From JACDAN01 sp035697545 (GTDB taxonomy: Bacteria; Actinomycetota; Thermoleophilia; Gaiellales; Gaiellaceae), in NCBI GenBank assembly GCA_035697545.1, contig DASSCT010000191.1, positions 1-55,285 on the forward strand: DNA of 55,285 nt. The letters are read 5' to 3'. The first letter of the stretch is position 1; each line of letters opens with the position of its first letter. This document shows positions 15,235 to 25,180 of this stretch, piece by piece. The position numbers were made by a program, and so were the translations under genes. The notes below the pieces were generated by a model, which had not been told where the DNA came from, ran no database searches, and worked only from the letters and a program-made list of their open reading frames with translations.

Positions 15235-16858
15235 CCGCGCCGAGACCCCGGTCTACCCGGTCCCCTGGTACCAGGGGCGTGTCGCGAGCTGGGTCGCCAC
15301 GGTGGACCACAAGCGCATCGGGATCCTCTACATCCTGACGAGCCTGATCTTCTTCCTCGCAGGCGGGATCCTCGCGCTGCTGATTCGCACACAGCTGATC
15401 GCGACCAACGTCGACATCTTCGCCCACGACACCTACAACGAGCTCTTCACAATGCACGGCACGACGATGGTCTTCCTCGTCGTCGTCCCGATCTTCGCCG
15501 GCTTTGCGAACTACGTCGTGCCGCTAATGATCGGCGCCCGGGACGTGGCCTTCCCGCGCCTCAACGCGCTTTCGTACTGGCTCTTCCTCTTCGGCGGCGT
15601 GATTCTCTACGGCAGCTGGTTTGCGGAGGGCGGCGCGGCCAAGGCCGGCTGGACGTCCTACCCGCCGCTGTCGGCCGAGACCGCCGGCAACGGACAGGAC
15701 CTGTGGATCGTCGGCCTCCACGTCCTTTCGCTCGCCTCCCTCGCCGGCGCGATCAACTTCCTCGCGACGATCCACAACATGCGCACGGCCGGGATGACGT
15801 GGATGCGGCTGCCGCTCTTTGTCTGGACGATCGAGATCTACTCCGCGCTGCTCGTCCTCGTGCTGCCCGCCCTCTCGGCGGGCTTGACGATGCTGCTGCT
15901 CGACCGCCAGGGCTGGACGCACTTCTTCCTCCCGGGCGACGGGGGCGATCCGGTCCTCTACCAGCACGTCTTCTGGTTCTTCGGCCACCCCGAGGTCTAC
16001 GTGATGATCCTGCCGGCGATGGGGATCATCTCGGAGATCATTCCCGTCTTCTCGCGGAAGCCGATCTTCGGCTACAAGGCGATCGCGTTCTCGACGGTCG
16101 CGATCGGCTTCTACTCGCTCCTCGTCTGGGCCCACCACATGTTCGCCGTCGGCCTCGGCTGGGGCCTCGACATCTGGTTCATGCTCGCCTCGCTGATCAT
16201 CGCGGTCCCAACCGGGGTCAAGATCTTCAACTGGATAGCGACGACCTGGCGCGGCAACCTGATCTTCGACACGCCGATGCTCTTCTCGCTCGGGTTCATC
16301 GCCGTCTTCACGATCGGCGGTCTCTCCGGGATCTACGTCGCCGTCTTCCCGTTCGACTGGCAGGTGCACGACACGTACTTCGTCGTCGCCCACCTCCACT
16401 ACGTGCTTTTCGGCGGCTCCGTGTTCGGGATCTTCGCGGCGCTCTACTACTGGTGGCCGAAGATGTTCGGCCGCTACCTGAACGAGACGCTCGGGAAGTG
16501 GCACTTCTGGCTGACGTTCATCGGCTTCAACCTCGCCTTCTTCCCGCAACACTTCCTCGGACTGATGGGGATGCCCCGCCGCATCTACACGTACACCGAC
16601 TCCTCGTGGGAGCTCTACAACCTGCTGTCAACGCTCGGGTCCTACGTGATGGGTCTCGCAGCGCTGATCTTCATCGCCAACGTGATCTGGTCGCGGCGCC
16701 GGAGCCCGCGTGCCGTCAGCGATCCGTGGGTGGCGGACACGCTCGAGTGGTTCACGACCTCGCCGCCGCCGCCGCACAACTTCGACAAGGTGCCGTACGT
16801 TACGAGCGCCAGGCCGCTCCGAGACCTGCGCCGCCGGCTTGCGGAGGAGCGGGTATGA
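15227..16858 (+). CDS. coxA: Cytochrome c oxidase subunit I
   Basis: A 543-residue heme-copper oxidase catalytic subunit with 12 helices, reducing O2 to water and pumping protons. Visible ligands: low-spin heme His in MHGTTMVFL, CuB His-Tyr motif FGHPEVYVMILPAMG, HH in WAHHMFAVGL, and high-spin and low-spin heme His in VAHLHYVLFGG. The Glu in GHPEVY marks an A1-type (D-channel) enzyme. Start is GTG 15227 (8-base overlap with coxB); the stop overlaps ctaB. No subunit III gene follows. Confidence 0.97.
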   Translation: MASRAETPVYPVPWYQGRVASWVATVDHKRIGILYILTSLIFFLAGGILALLIRTQLIATNVDIFAHDTYNELFTMHGTTMVFLVVVPIFAGFANYVVPLMIGARDVAFPRLNALSYWLFLFGGVILYGSWFAEGGAAKAGWTSYPPLSAETAGNGQDLWIVGLHVLSLASLAGAINFLATIHNMRTAGMTWMRLPLFVWTIEIYSALLVLVLPALSAGLTMLLLDRQGWTHFFLPGDGGDPVLYQHVFWFFGHPEVYVMILPAMGIISEIIPVFSRKPIFGYKAIAFSTVAIGFYSLLVWAHHMFAVGLGWGLDIWFMLASLIIAVPTGVKIFNWIATTWRGNLIFDTPMLFSLGFIAVFTIGGLSGIYVAVFPFDWQVHDTYFVVAHLHYVLFGGSVFGIFAALYYWWPKMFGRYLNETLGKWHFWLTFIGFNLAFFPQHFLGLMGMPRRIYTYTDSSWELYNLLSTLGSYVMGLAALIFIANVIWSRRRSPRAVSDPWVADTLEWFTTSPPPPHNFDKVPYVTSARPLRDLRRRLAEERV

Positions 16859-18036
16859 GCGTCCGCGCCGGTCCTTGGCTTCGGTTGTGCGGCGTTGGCG
16901 CTTCCGCCGCCGTGGGGCTCGTCGTGGCGAGCGGAGAGCTCGGTATTACGCACCGCGTGCTCGTCGCCGTAGCGCTGCCGCTGTTCGCAGCGCTCGTCCT
17001 GGGCGCGTGGTTCGCGCATCGTGCGGTCTTCGGGGTCGCTCTCGCCGCCCTCGTTCTCTTCCTGGCTGCGATCGCCAGCTGGTGGCTGCGGCCGCTGCAT
17101 CTCGCTCTGGCTGCCGTGGCGTTCGCCGCGACGGTTCTTACCACCGCGCGCCTCTATCGCGGGGCTCGGCCCGCGCCCGTCGCGTGGCGGGACTACGTGA
17201 GCCTGACGAAGCCGCGGATCATGTCGCTGCTGCTCCTGACCGGCGCGGCCGGCATGTTCGTCGGAGCGCAGGGGATGCCCGACCCAGGTTTGCTCGCGGC
17301 AACGATGGTCGGTCTCGGGCTGGCCTGCGGCGGCGCCAGCGCGCTGAACCACGTGCTCGATCGGGACATCGATCGCTCGATGGGACGCACCGCGCGGCGG
17401 CCCGTCGCGGACGGGCGGGTCAGCCCGGAGCTCGCGCTCGAGTTCGGCCTCGCCCTCTCGGCGCTCTCGTTCGTCCTCCTGGCCTCGGTCGTCAACGTGC
17501 TCGCCGCCTGCCTCGCGCTCGTCGGGAACCTCTTCTACGTCCTCGTCTACACGCGCTGGCTCAAGCGCTCGACGCCGCAGAACATCGTGATCGGAGGCGC
17601 CGCCGGAGCGGTCCCTCCGCTCGTCGGCTGGGCGGCGGCGACGGGCAATCTCGCGCTGCCGGCGCTCTATCTGTTCCTGATCGTCTTCTTCTGGACGCCG
17701 CCGCACTTCTGGGCGCTGGCGCTCTTGATCAAACGCGACTACGAGGCTGCGCGAATCCCGATGCTGCCTGTCGTGCGCGGCGAGCGCGAGACCGCAAGGC
17801 AGATTCTCCTGTACACGGTCGGCCTGGTCGCACTGACGCTGGTGCCGGTTCTGACGGGCACTTTCGGACCGATCTACCTCGCCGCAGCGGTGCTCCTCGG
17901 GGCACGGTTCGTGCAGCTCGCGTGGTCGCTGTGGCAGGAGCTGACGCCACGGCGCGCCGGCGTGCTCTTCCACTACTCGCTGGCCTATCTAGCCCTGCTC
18001 TTCGTCGCCATGGCGATTGACCCGGTGATTCTGTGA
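16855..18036 (+). CDS. ctaB: Protoheme IX farnesyltransferase with N-terminal membrane extension
   Basis: A 393-residue UbiA-family prenyltransferase that makes heme O from heme B for the oxidase encoded upstream. The core shows DYVSLTKPRIMSLLL, first Asp-rich motif NHVLDRDIDRSMGRT, RPVADGRVSPE, and KRSTPQNIVIGGAAGAVPPLVGW. The first roughly 105 residues form about four extra hydrophobic helices absent from the usual 290-310-residue enzyme. Their function is unknown; they may dock the oxidase or CtaA. ATG 16855 overlaps the coxA TGA. Heme A synthase (ctaA) is not in the window. Confidence 0.93.
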   Translation: MSVRAGPWLRLCGVGASAAVGLVVASGELGITHRVLVAVALPLFAALVLGAWFAHRAVFGVALAALVLFLAAIASWWLRPLHLALAAVAFAATVLTTARLYRGARPAPVAWRDYVSLTKPRIMSLLLLTGAAGMFVGAQGMPDPGLLAATMVGLGLACGGASALNHVLDRDIDRSMGRTARRPVADGRVSPELALEFGLALSALSFVLLASVVNVLAACLALVGNLFYVLVYTRWLKRSTPQNIVIGGAAGAVPPLVGWAAATGNLALPALYLFLIVFFWTPPHFWALALLIKRDYEAARIPMLPVVRGERETARQILLYTVGLVALTLVPVLTGTFGPIYLAAAVLLGARFVQLAWSLWQELTPRRAGVLFHYSLAYLALLFVAMAIDPVIL

Positions 18037-18218
18037 GCGAACCCGGCGTCGAGCCGATCGAAGAGCCGGCCGCGCCGAGGACGATGCAGCCCCCGGTCGA
18101 CCTCGTCGACGAGCTGGCGCACAAGAACACGGTCACTGGGCTGGCGCTGTTCGGTCTCGCCCTGCTCCTCTTCGCGGGCACGTTCCTGATCGCGTTCGTC
18201 TATCTGGCCGTCAACTAG
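18033..18218 (+). CDS. 61-residue single-pass protein of the oxidase operon
   Basis: GTG 18033 overlaps the ctaB stop in a GTGA arrangement, so translation is coupled. The protein has an acidic, Pro-rich N-terminus (VEPIEEPAAPR), an amphipathic stretch (VDLVDELAHKN) and one C-terminal helix (LALFGLALLLFAGTFLIAFVYLAV). Size, topology and position match small accessory oxidase subunits (subunit IV/CtaF-like, or a remnant subunit III helix), but I recognise no named family. Predicted orientation is N-terminus in the cytoplasm. Confidence 0.7.
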   Translation: MSEPGVEPIEEPAAPRTMQPPVDLVDELAHKNTVTGLALFGLALLLFAGTFLIAFVYLAVN

Positions 18219-18235
18219 GGGAACCGGCGCCAAAG

Positions 18236-18253
18236 CCCCCACCCGGGTGGGGG
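18236..18253. terminator. Perfect 18-base GC palindrome after the oxidase operon
   Basis: CCCCCACCCGGGTGGGGG lies 18 bases after the last oxidase-operon stop and 46 bases before the amidase start. It could terminate the operon as a GC hairpin, though no T-run follows, or serve as an operator for the amidase gene. Confidence 0.45.
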
Positions 18254-18299
18254 GACCCGCGTACCCAGCGAGCCAAGCGTAGTGGGGAGAATCGCACGC

Positions 18300-19442
18300 A
18301 TGCGTCCCGAAAGTGAGCCAGAAGGCGCGCAGCCCGAGAGTGGAATTTTCCTCGCGCGGCCCGATCCGCTGCCCACCGAGGACGTTCCGCTCGCAGTCAA
18401 GGATCTCTTCGACACCGCCGGGTTGACGACAACCTACGGCTCGGTCGTCTTCGCCGACCACATTCCCGAGCGGAGCGCCGAGGCCGTCGTCCGACTGGAG
18501 GCGGCGGAGTACGCCAACACCGGCAAGACGAACCTCCACGAGTTCGCGTATGGGGTCACATCGCAGAACCCGCACTACGGCACCGTCCCGAACCCGGCGG
18601 CCCCTGGCCGCACCGCAGGCGGATCCAGCGGCGGGTCGGCCGCCGCGCTCGCCGCGGGCCTGGCCGAGGCCGCGCTCGGCACCGACTCGGGCGGCTCGAT
18701 CCGGATCCCCGCCGCCTGCTGCGGCATCGTCGGCTTCAAGCCGACCTTCGGGCTGGTGCCGCTGGACGGCGTCTTCCCGCTCGCGCCGACCTTCGACCAC
18801 GCCGGCCCGATGGCCCGCACGGTCGGCGCCTGCGAGGAGCTCATGGAGGCGCTCGTCCCCGGCTTCGCGCCCACCGACCAGGACGACTTCGCCGTCGGGG
18901 TCGCGTGGCTCGAGCACTCCGATTCGCTGGTCGCCACCCGTATGCGCGAAGCGGCTGAGGCGCTGAGCCCCCGCGTCATCGACTTTCCGCTCCTGGAAGG
19001 AGTCGGGCCCATGTTCATGCGCGAGGTCGCCGAGGTGCACCAGGACCTCTACGCCGAGCACTCCGACCTCTACGGCGCGAACGTCGGCGGCAAGATCGAG
19101 CGCTGCCTGGCCGTCACGGACTCCGAATACGAGACGGCGGTCCGTCGCCGGATGGAGTACCGCGAGCAAGCGGAGGCAGCGCTCGCCGGCCTCGACCTGC
19201 TGCTCGTCCCGACGCTGGGTTTCGTCCCGCCACCGGCCGACGTGAACGAGCTCGAGGTCCGCGAGGCGATGATCCGCTTCACGCTGCCCTTCAACGCGCT
19301 CGGTTGGCCGGCCCTGGCACTGCCCGTAGGCCCGGCAGATGACGGGCTGCCGGCATCCATTCAGGTCGTCGGTCGCGCCGGCGACGATGCGCTCGTCCTC
19401 GCCGCCGGCGGCGCGCTGGAAGCGGCGCTGGCCGCTCTATGA
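18300..19442 (+). CDS. Amidase-signature family hydrolase
   Basis: A 380-residue amidase with the Ser-cisSer-Lys triad: Lys in PLAVKDLFD, cis-Ser in GRTAGGSSGGSAAALAAG and the nucleophile Ser in GTDSGGSIRIPA. It hydrolyses a carboxamide. It is shorter than GatA (about 480) and has no gatB or gatC beside it, so a catabolic or detoxifying amidase is more likely than the tRNA amidotransferase. ATG 18300 is preferred because a GAGAAT hexamer ends 7 bases before it; GTG 18282 would add six residues. The gene converges on the STAS gene with a 6-base overlap. Confidence 0.9.
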   Translation: MRPESEPEGAQPESGIFLARPDPLPTEDVPLAVKDLFDTAGLTTTYGSVVFADHIPERSAEAVVRLEAAEYANTGKTNLHEFAYGVTSQNPHYGTVPNPAAPGRTAGGSSGGSAAALAAGLAEAALGTDSGGSIRIPAACCGIVGFKPTFGLVPLDGVFPLAPTFDHAGPMARTVGACEELMEALVPGFAPTDQDDFAVGVAWLEHSDSLVATRMREAAEALSPRVIDFPLLEGVGPMFMREVAEVHQDLYAEHSDLYGANVGGKIERCLAVTDSEYETAVRRRMEYREQAEAALAGLDLLLVPTLGFVPPPADVNELEVREAMIRFTLPFNALGWPALALPVGPADDGLPASIQVVGRAGDDALVLAAGGALEAALAAL

Positions 19443-19817
19443 AGAGGCGGCGGCCGGCAGGATGCCGGCGATCGCGTCGGCGAGACGGCGCTCGATCACG
19501 AAGGTCCTGTCGAGCCCGGTGACCTCGAAGGTTCGAAGCACCCTGCGGTCGTCGGTGACGATGATGCAGTCCCCGCCGCGCGTCTTGAATCTCCCCTGGT
19601 AGCGCAGAAGCACGCTGAGGACGGTGGAGTCGATGAAGGTCACCTCGATCAGATCGACGGCGACCGTCGTCCCGCCCAAGGCGAGGACGCCCTGCAGCGC
19701 CTCCTCGAGCTCGCCTGCGTTGTAGGCGTCGGCCTCGCCGTTCAGCGAGACGACGAACGCGTCCCCGTCCAGCCCAGCCGTCCTGATCCCGAATTCGAGC
19801 TCCGACACTCCGGCCAA
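19437..19817 (-). CDS. STAS-domain anti-anti-sigma-like protein
   Basis: A 126-residue single STAS domain as in SpoIIAA/RsbV. It has a strand-rich start (FVVSLNGEADAYNAGELEEAL), the switch region VDLIEVTFIDSTVLSVLLRYQGR with a Ser/Thr following the Asp, and a C-terminal helix. In the family, phosphorylation of that Ser by an anti-sigma kinase controls partner binding. It lies 48 bases after the OmpR-type regulator on the same strand, at the end of the pentose phosphate-sensor run. No RsbW-like kinase or sigma factor is adjacent, so the partner is unknown. Confidence 0.85.
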   Translation of the reverse strand: MAGVSELEFGIRTAGLDGDAFVVSLNGEADAYNAGELEEALQGVLALGGTTVAVDLIEVTFIDSTVLSVLLRYQGRFKTRGGDCIIVTDDRRVLRTFEVTGLDRTFVIERRLADAIAGILPAAASS

Positions 19818-19865
19818 GCTAGCGGCCGGAGCCTGAGCTTTTACCCCAGGTTTGTCGAGATTCGC

Positions 19866-20549
19866 TCACACGGCGGCGAGCTTGTAGCCGATGCCGCGAA
19901 CGGTGACGATGCGCTCCGGGTTCGCAGGGTCCTCCTCGAGCTTCTGTCGAAGGTTCGAGATGTGGATGTCGCAGGCTCGCTGGTCTCCGACATAGTCGCT
20001 GTCCCAGAGGTGCTGCATGATCTCGCGGCGGCTGAACACTCGTTCCGGCTCCATCGCCAGGAACAGCAGCAGCTTGAATTCCGAGGGCGTAAGCCGCTTC
20101 GGCTCGCCGGCAACACTCGCCTGGTGACGCATCGGATCGAGCTCCAGCGTCCCGACCCGCAGCGTCCCGCCGGGAGTCGACCGGTCGAGCTCGCGCCGAC
20201 GGAGGAGTGCGCGGATCCGGCCCACCAGCTCGGCCATCGAGAACGGCTTTGTCACGTAGTCGTCCGCGCCTACCTCGAGACCGAGCACGCGGTCGAGCTC
20301 GGCGCCACGAGCGGTGAGCATGATGATCGGAACCGCGCTTTCTGCTCGAACCCGCCGGCACACCTCGGTCCCCGACATCCGCGGAAGCATCAGGTCGAGG
20401 ATGACGACGTCGTACGGCACACCGAGCGCCGCCTCGAGCGCTTCTTCGCCGTCGGCGACCATATCCACGTCGAAGCCCTCGGTGCGGAGCGCGTAGCCGA
20501 CCGCATCGCGGATGGCCGGCTCGTCGTCGACGACCAGAATGCGGTTCAC
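19866..20549 (-). CDS. OmpR/PhoB-type response regulator
   Basis: A 227-residue regulator. The receiver domain (1-120) has D8-D9, phospho-acceptor D52 in VILDLMLPRMSG, T in IIMLTARG and K in DYVTKPFSM. A winged-helix DNA-binding domain (about 130-225) contains LTPSEFKLLLFLAMEPERVFSRREIMQHLW and the wing RIVTVRGIGYKL. GTG 20549 overlaps the stop of the PAS kinase by 4 bases, making the two a clear cognate pair. Neighbouring genes upstream are pentose phosphate enzymes. Confidence 0.95.
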   Translation of the reverse strand: MNRILVVDDEPAIRDAVGYALRTEGFDVDMVADGEEALEAALGVPYDVVILDLMLPRMSGTEVCRRVRAESAVPIIMLTARGAELDRVLGLEVGADDYVTKPFSMAELVGRIRALLRRRELDRSTPGGTLRVGTLELDPMRHQASVAGEPKRLTPSEFKLLLFLAMEPERVFSRREIMQHLWDSDYVGDQRACDIHISNLRQKLEEDPANPERIVTVRGIGYKLAAV

Positions 20550-22009
20550 GTAGAGATCATGCTCGCGGCGCGGGGTAGCCGAAACCGCACCGTCGTTCCC
20601 GAGCCATCCGAGGAGCTGAGCTCGAGCTCGCCGTCGATCGCCTTGACGGCGGACCGGACGATTGCGAACCCGAGCCCGAACCCCGGCTCGCCGTTCGCCG
20701 AGCCTCGGTAGAAGCGGTCGAAGACCTGCGACTGCTCGTCCGCCGGGATCCCGGGTCCCGTGTCGTCGACCACGATCTCGATCGCGCCCTCGGCGACGCG
20801 GGCCGAAAGCGAGATCCGCCCCTCTCGCGTGTACTTCGCGGCGTTGTCAGCGACGTTGAGCAAGGCTTGCTCGAAGAGCTGCCGATTCGTGATGAGCGCG
20901 AGCTCGTCCGAGCAGGAGATCTCGACTTCGACGTCCGGTGCCGGACGAATTGAAGCCGCGACCTCCTTCAGAAGCGGCGCCAGAGCAACGACCTCGTCCC
21001 GCGGCGCCTCGACGCCCGTTTGCGCCCGCGCGAGGACGAGGAGTGCCTGCGCAAGACGGGACAGCCGGTTGCTCTCGCGCTCGATGTGCCCGAGGAAGAC
21101 GTCGCGCTCGGGCTCGTCTTTTGCGCCTGCCTGAAGCACGTCGATCGCGCTGACGATCGCCGACAGCGGGCTCTGCAGCTGATGTGCGGCGTTCGTAACG
21201 AACTCACGCTCGGCGCGCTCCTGACGCTCCTGGGTGGTCACGTCATGGAACAGCGCAAGCGCTCCGATCGTCTGCCCGTTCGCGTCCCGGACCGGTGCCG
21301 CCGCGGCGTTGATGAACTTGGTCGACCCGTCGGGCATGACGAGCTCGATGCGCTCGTTCGCAACCACCTCGTTCGTTCGAAGCGCCCGCATGAGCGGAGA
21401 CTCGTCGTCGCCGTATCGGCTCGCGTCGGCCCGGTATGTCTCCCACTTCCGGTTGAAGATCTCTGCCGACGTCCGGACTCCGAGGATCTCGAGCGCTCGG
21501 TCGGTGACGAGCTGAGCGCTCCCGTCGACACCGACGATGATGAGCCCGACGGGCATGTTCTCGACCACGGCCGCCAAGCGCGCACGTTCCTCGGCGAGCG
21601 CCTGCGTTCGATCCTGCACCCGCTGCTCGAGCTCGGTCGTCAGCAGCTGCAGCTCCTGAGCGGTCGCAGCCTGCTTCGTCACGTCGACCAGCGTCCAGTG
21701 GAGGTCCGGCGTCTCCGATCGGCTCCGGGAAACATGGAGCTCCGCCAGGAACGGCCGGCCACCGCGAGGTTTCAGCCAGGTTTCCCAGACGACGCGCCCG
21801 CTCGTCTGCGAAACCTCGTTCAGCCGATCTCGAAGCTCACGCTGGTCAGGGCCGGCCGCAAACGTTGCAAGCGGCTCGCCGACGAGCTGCTTTGCCGGCA
21901 GCCCCAACAGCGTCGCCGCAGCTTGGTTGGCTCGGGCCACCACGCCGAACTGATCCGTGATGAGGTAGCCCACAGGAGCATGCTCGAAGAATTCTTCGTA
22001 TCGCTGCAT
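20546..22009 (-). CDS. PAS-domain sensor histidine kinase
   Basis: A 487-residue cytoplasmic kinase without transmembrane helices. PAS1 (about 1-115, with FFEHAPVGYLITDQFG) and PAS2 (about 155-265, with ENMPVGLIIVGVDG) flank a coiled coil (LQLLTTELEQRVQDRTQALAEERARL region). The HisKA helix follows with phospho-His in FVTNAAHQLQSPLSAI, then HATPase motifs NVADNAAKYT, DDTGPGIP and GFGLGFAIV. ATG 22009 is immediately adjacent to the stop of opcA, so it is very likely in the same transcript. PAS ligands could be redox or small-molecule, which would fit NADPH-linked neighbours, but this is inference. Confidence 0.93.
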   Translation of the reverse strand: MQRYEEFFEHAPVGYLITDQFGVVARANQAAATLLGLPAKQLVGEPLATFAAGPDQRELRDRLNEVSQTSGRVVWETWLKPRGGRPFLAELHVSRSRSETPDLHWTLVDVTKQAATAQELQLLTTELEQRVQDRTQALAEERARLAAVVENMPVGLIIVGVDGSAQLVTDRALEILGVRTSAEIFNRKWETYRADASRYGDDESPLMRALRTNEVVANERIELVMPDGSTKFINAAAAPVRDANGQTIGALALFHDVTTQERQERAEREFVTNAAHQLQSPLSAIVSAIDVLQAGAKDEPERDVFLGHIERESNRLSRLAQALLVLARAQTGVEAPRDEVVALAPLLKEVAASIRPAPDVEVEISCSDELALITNRQLFEQALLNVADNAAKYTREGRISLSARVAEGAIEIVVDDTGPGIPADEQSQVFDRFYRGSANGEPGFGLGFAIVRSAVKAIDGELELSSSDGSGTTVRFRLPRAASMIST

Positions 22010-22833
22010 TTACGCGCTTGCCCCTGCCGCTCTGACTGCGTCCTCGTAGTTCTGGTCACGGCCGAAGACGTCGAGCTCCTCCGAGAGCAGGTCGCTCGCG
22101 CTCTTCCCGTCGGCGAACGGCAGCTCGTCGACCCACGCGACATCCACCTCGACGCGCGCACGAGACTTCAGCCAACCGGCGATCAGCGAGGCCTCGGCCG
22201 GCGGGCCGACGAACCGGTCCGGAACCTCCGGCCAGGCTTGTGCGAGCGCCTGACGCCACGGAAGGGTGCGCCTCCAGGCGATGTCGGACACGGCCGTCTC
22301 CTCGAAGAACTCCTCCATCTCGGCGTAGGCCCCGGGGAGGTCGGGCCATTCGGAGGAGTCGACGATCAGCCGGTCTGTCAGCTCGACGAGCTGCTGGAAG
22401 GGCGCCGTGCGAAACGGCGGCCGGCCGCGCCAGCGCAGGAAGACCGGGAGGTTGGGAAGGAGCAGCGGCTCGACGATGCTCGCCGGCGCCTGTGCCCGGA
22501 TCCCGCAGAGCCCGAGCTCGACCACCTCGTTGCAGAGATGCCGCAGCTCGCCTTCGAGCTCGTGGCACTCGAGGGAGACCCGCGCGTTGAGCCGATCCTC
22601 GGCGTCGGGGTGCGGAAAGAGCAGCAAGGTCCGTGACGGATGCCGCTCGCCGAGGCCGGCGAGCGTTTCGGTCGCAGCCTCCTGCCATTCCTCCGGTACC
22701 CAGGCCATGTGGGTGAGGACGCTCGTGCGCAGGTCGGGGAGGCCGCCGTGGCCGACGTGGAACCGCAGGTCGGCGAGCGCCTCTTCGATCTGCGCGATCG
22801 TGGCCGACTCGGCCGACCAGCCCTCGACGTGCG

Positions 22834-22846
<13 letters not shown>
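22010..22846 (-). CDS. opcA: Glucose-6-phosphate dehydrogenase assembly protein OpcA
   Basis: A 278-residue OpcA, the partner that assembles or activates Zwf in cyanobacteria and actinobacteria. Conserved parts include RTSVLTHMAWVPEE, SRTLLLFPHPDAEDRLNARVSLECH, VVELGLCGIRAQAPASIVEPLLLPNLPVFLRWRG and a C-terminal LIAGWLKSRARVEVDVAWVD. GTG 22846 is the start because it gives VASVAHVEGWSAESAT and overlaps the zwf stop by 13 bases; the longer in-frame extension to 24049 is antisense-frame noise over zwf. The kinase gene follows directly. Confidence 0.93.
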
Positions 22847-24313
<1,467 letters not shown>

Positions 24314-24339
<26 letters not shown>

Positions 24340-25180
24340 CGAACTGGTTCCTGAGTGCCGCGTTCACCTTGGCGGAAAATGAATCCTTTCGCCGCGATTC
24401 GAAGCGCGCGAAGAGCGACGCGGCGATCACGTTGAGCGGGACGGCGGTCTCGATCGCCTGCTCCACCGTCCAGCGCCCTTCGCCCGAGTCCTCTACGTAG
24501 CCCTTGATCCCCTCGAGGTTCGGGTCCTCCTGCAACGCGCGGGCGAGCAGGTCGAGGAGCCAGCTGCGGACGACCGAGCCATGGCGCCAGAGCTCGGCGA
24601 TCGCGGCGAGGTCGAGCTCGAACTCGGAGGCCTGCATCAGGTCGAAGCCTTCCGCGTAGGCCTGCATGAGGCCGTACTCGACGCCGTTGTGCACCATCTT
24701 CACGAAGTGGCCCGCGCCCGACGGGCCGACGTGCGCGAAGCCGCCCTCAGGAGCAAGCGCTTCGAACGCCGGCTGGAGGCGGCCGATCGGCTCGGCGTCC
24801 CCGCCCGCCATGAGCGCGAACCCTTCTCGGAGACCCCAGATCCCGCCCGACACGCCGCAGTCGACGAAGTAGAGACCGCGTTCGGAGGCCTGCGCGGCGC
24901 GCCGCTGGGAGTCGCGGAAGTTGGAGTTGCCGCCGTCGATGATCGCGTCGCCCCGCTCCAGAATCCCCAGCAGCTCTTGAAACGCGTTCTCGGTTACCTC
25001 TCCGGCAGGGATCATCAGCCAGACATGACGCGGCGGATCGAGCTGGGCGGCGAGCTCTTCCAGCGAGCCGGCCGTGGACTCGACGTTGGGGTCGTAGGTC
25101 TTGACGTCGTGGCCCGCTTGCCGGAGCCGCTCGGTCATCCCCGATCCCATGCGCCCCAGGCCGACCATCCCGAGCTGCAT
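24314..25180 (-). CDS. gnd: 6-phosphogluconate dehydrogenase, short type
   Basis: A 288-residue decarboxylating dehydrogenase giving ribulose 5-phosphate. The Rossmann motif is MVGLGRMGSGM; the substrate and catalytic region reads VDCGVSGGIWGLREGFALMAGG with later SGAGHFVKMVHNGVEYGLMQ. The length matches the short GndA-like class (about 300) rather than the 470-residue E. coli type. ATG 25180 overlaps the pgi stop (TGATG). Coenzyme preference (NAD or NADP) is not certain from sequence. Confidence 0.93.

Noticed and set aside
18300..19442. GatA subunit of the tRNA amidotransferase
   Set aside because: The protein is about 100 residues too short and gatB and gatC are absent.
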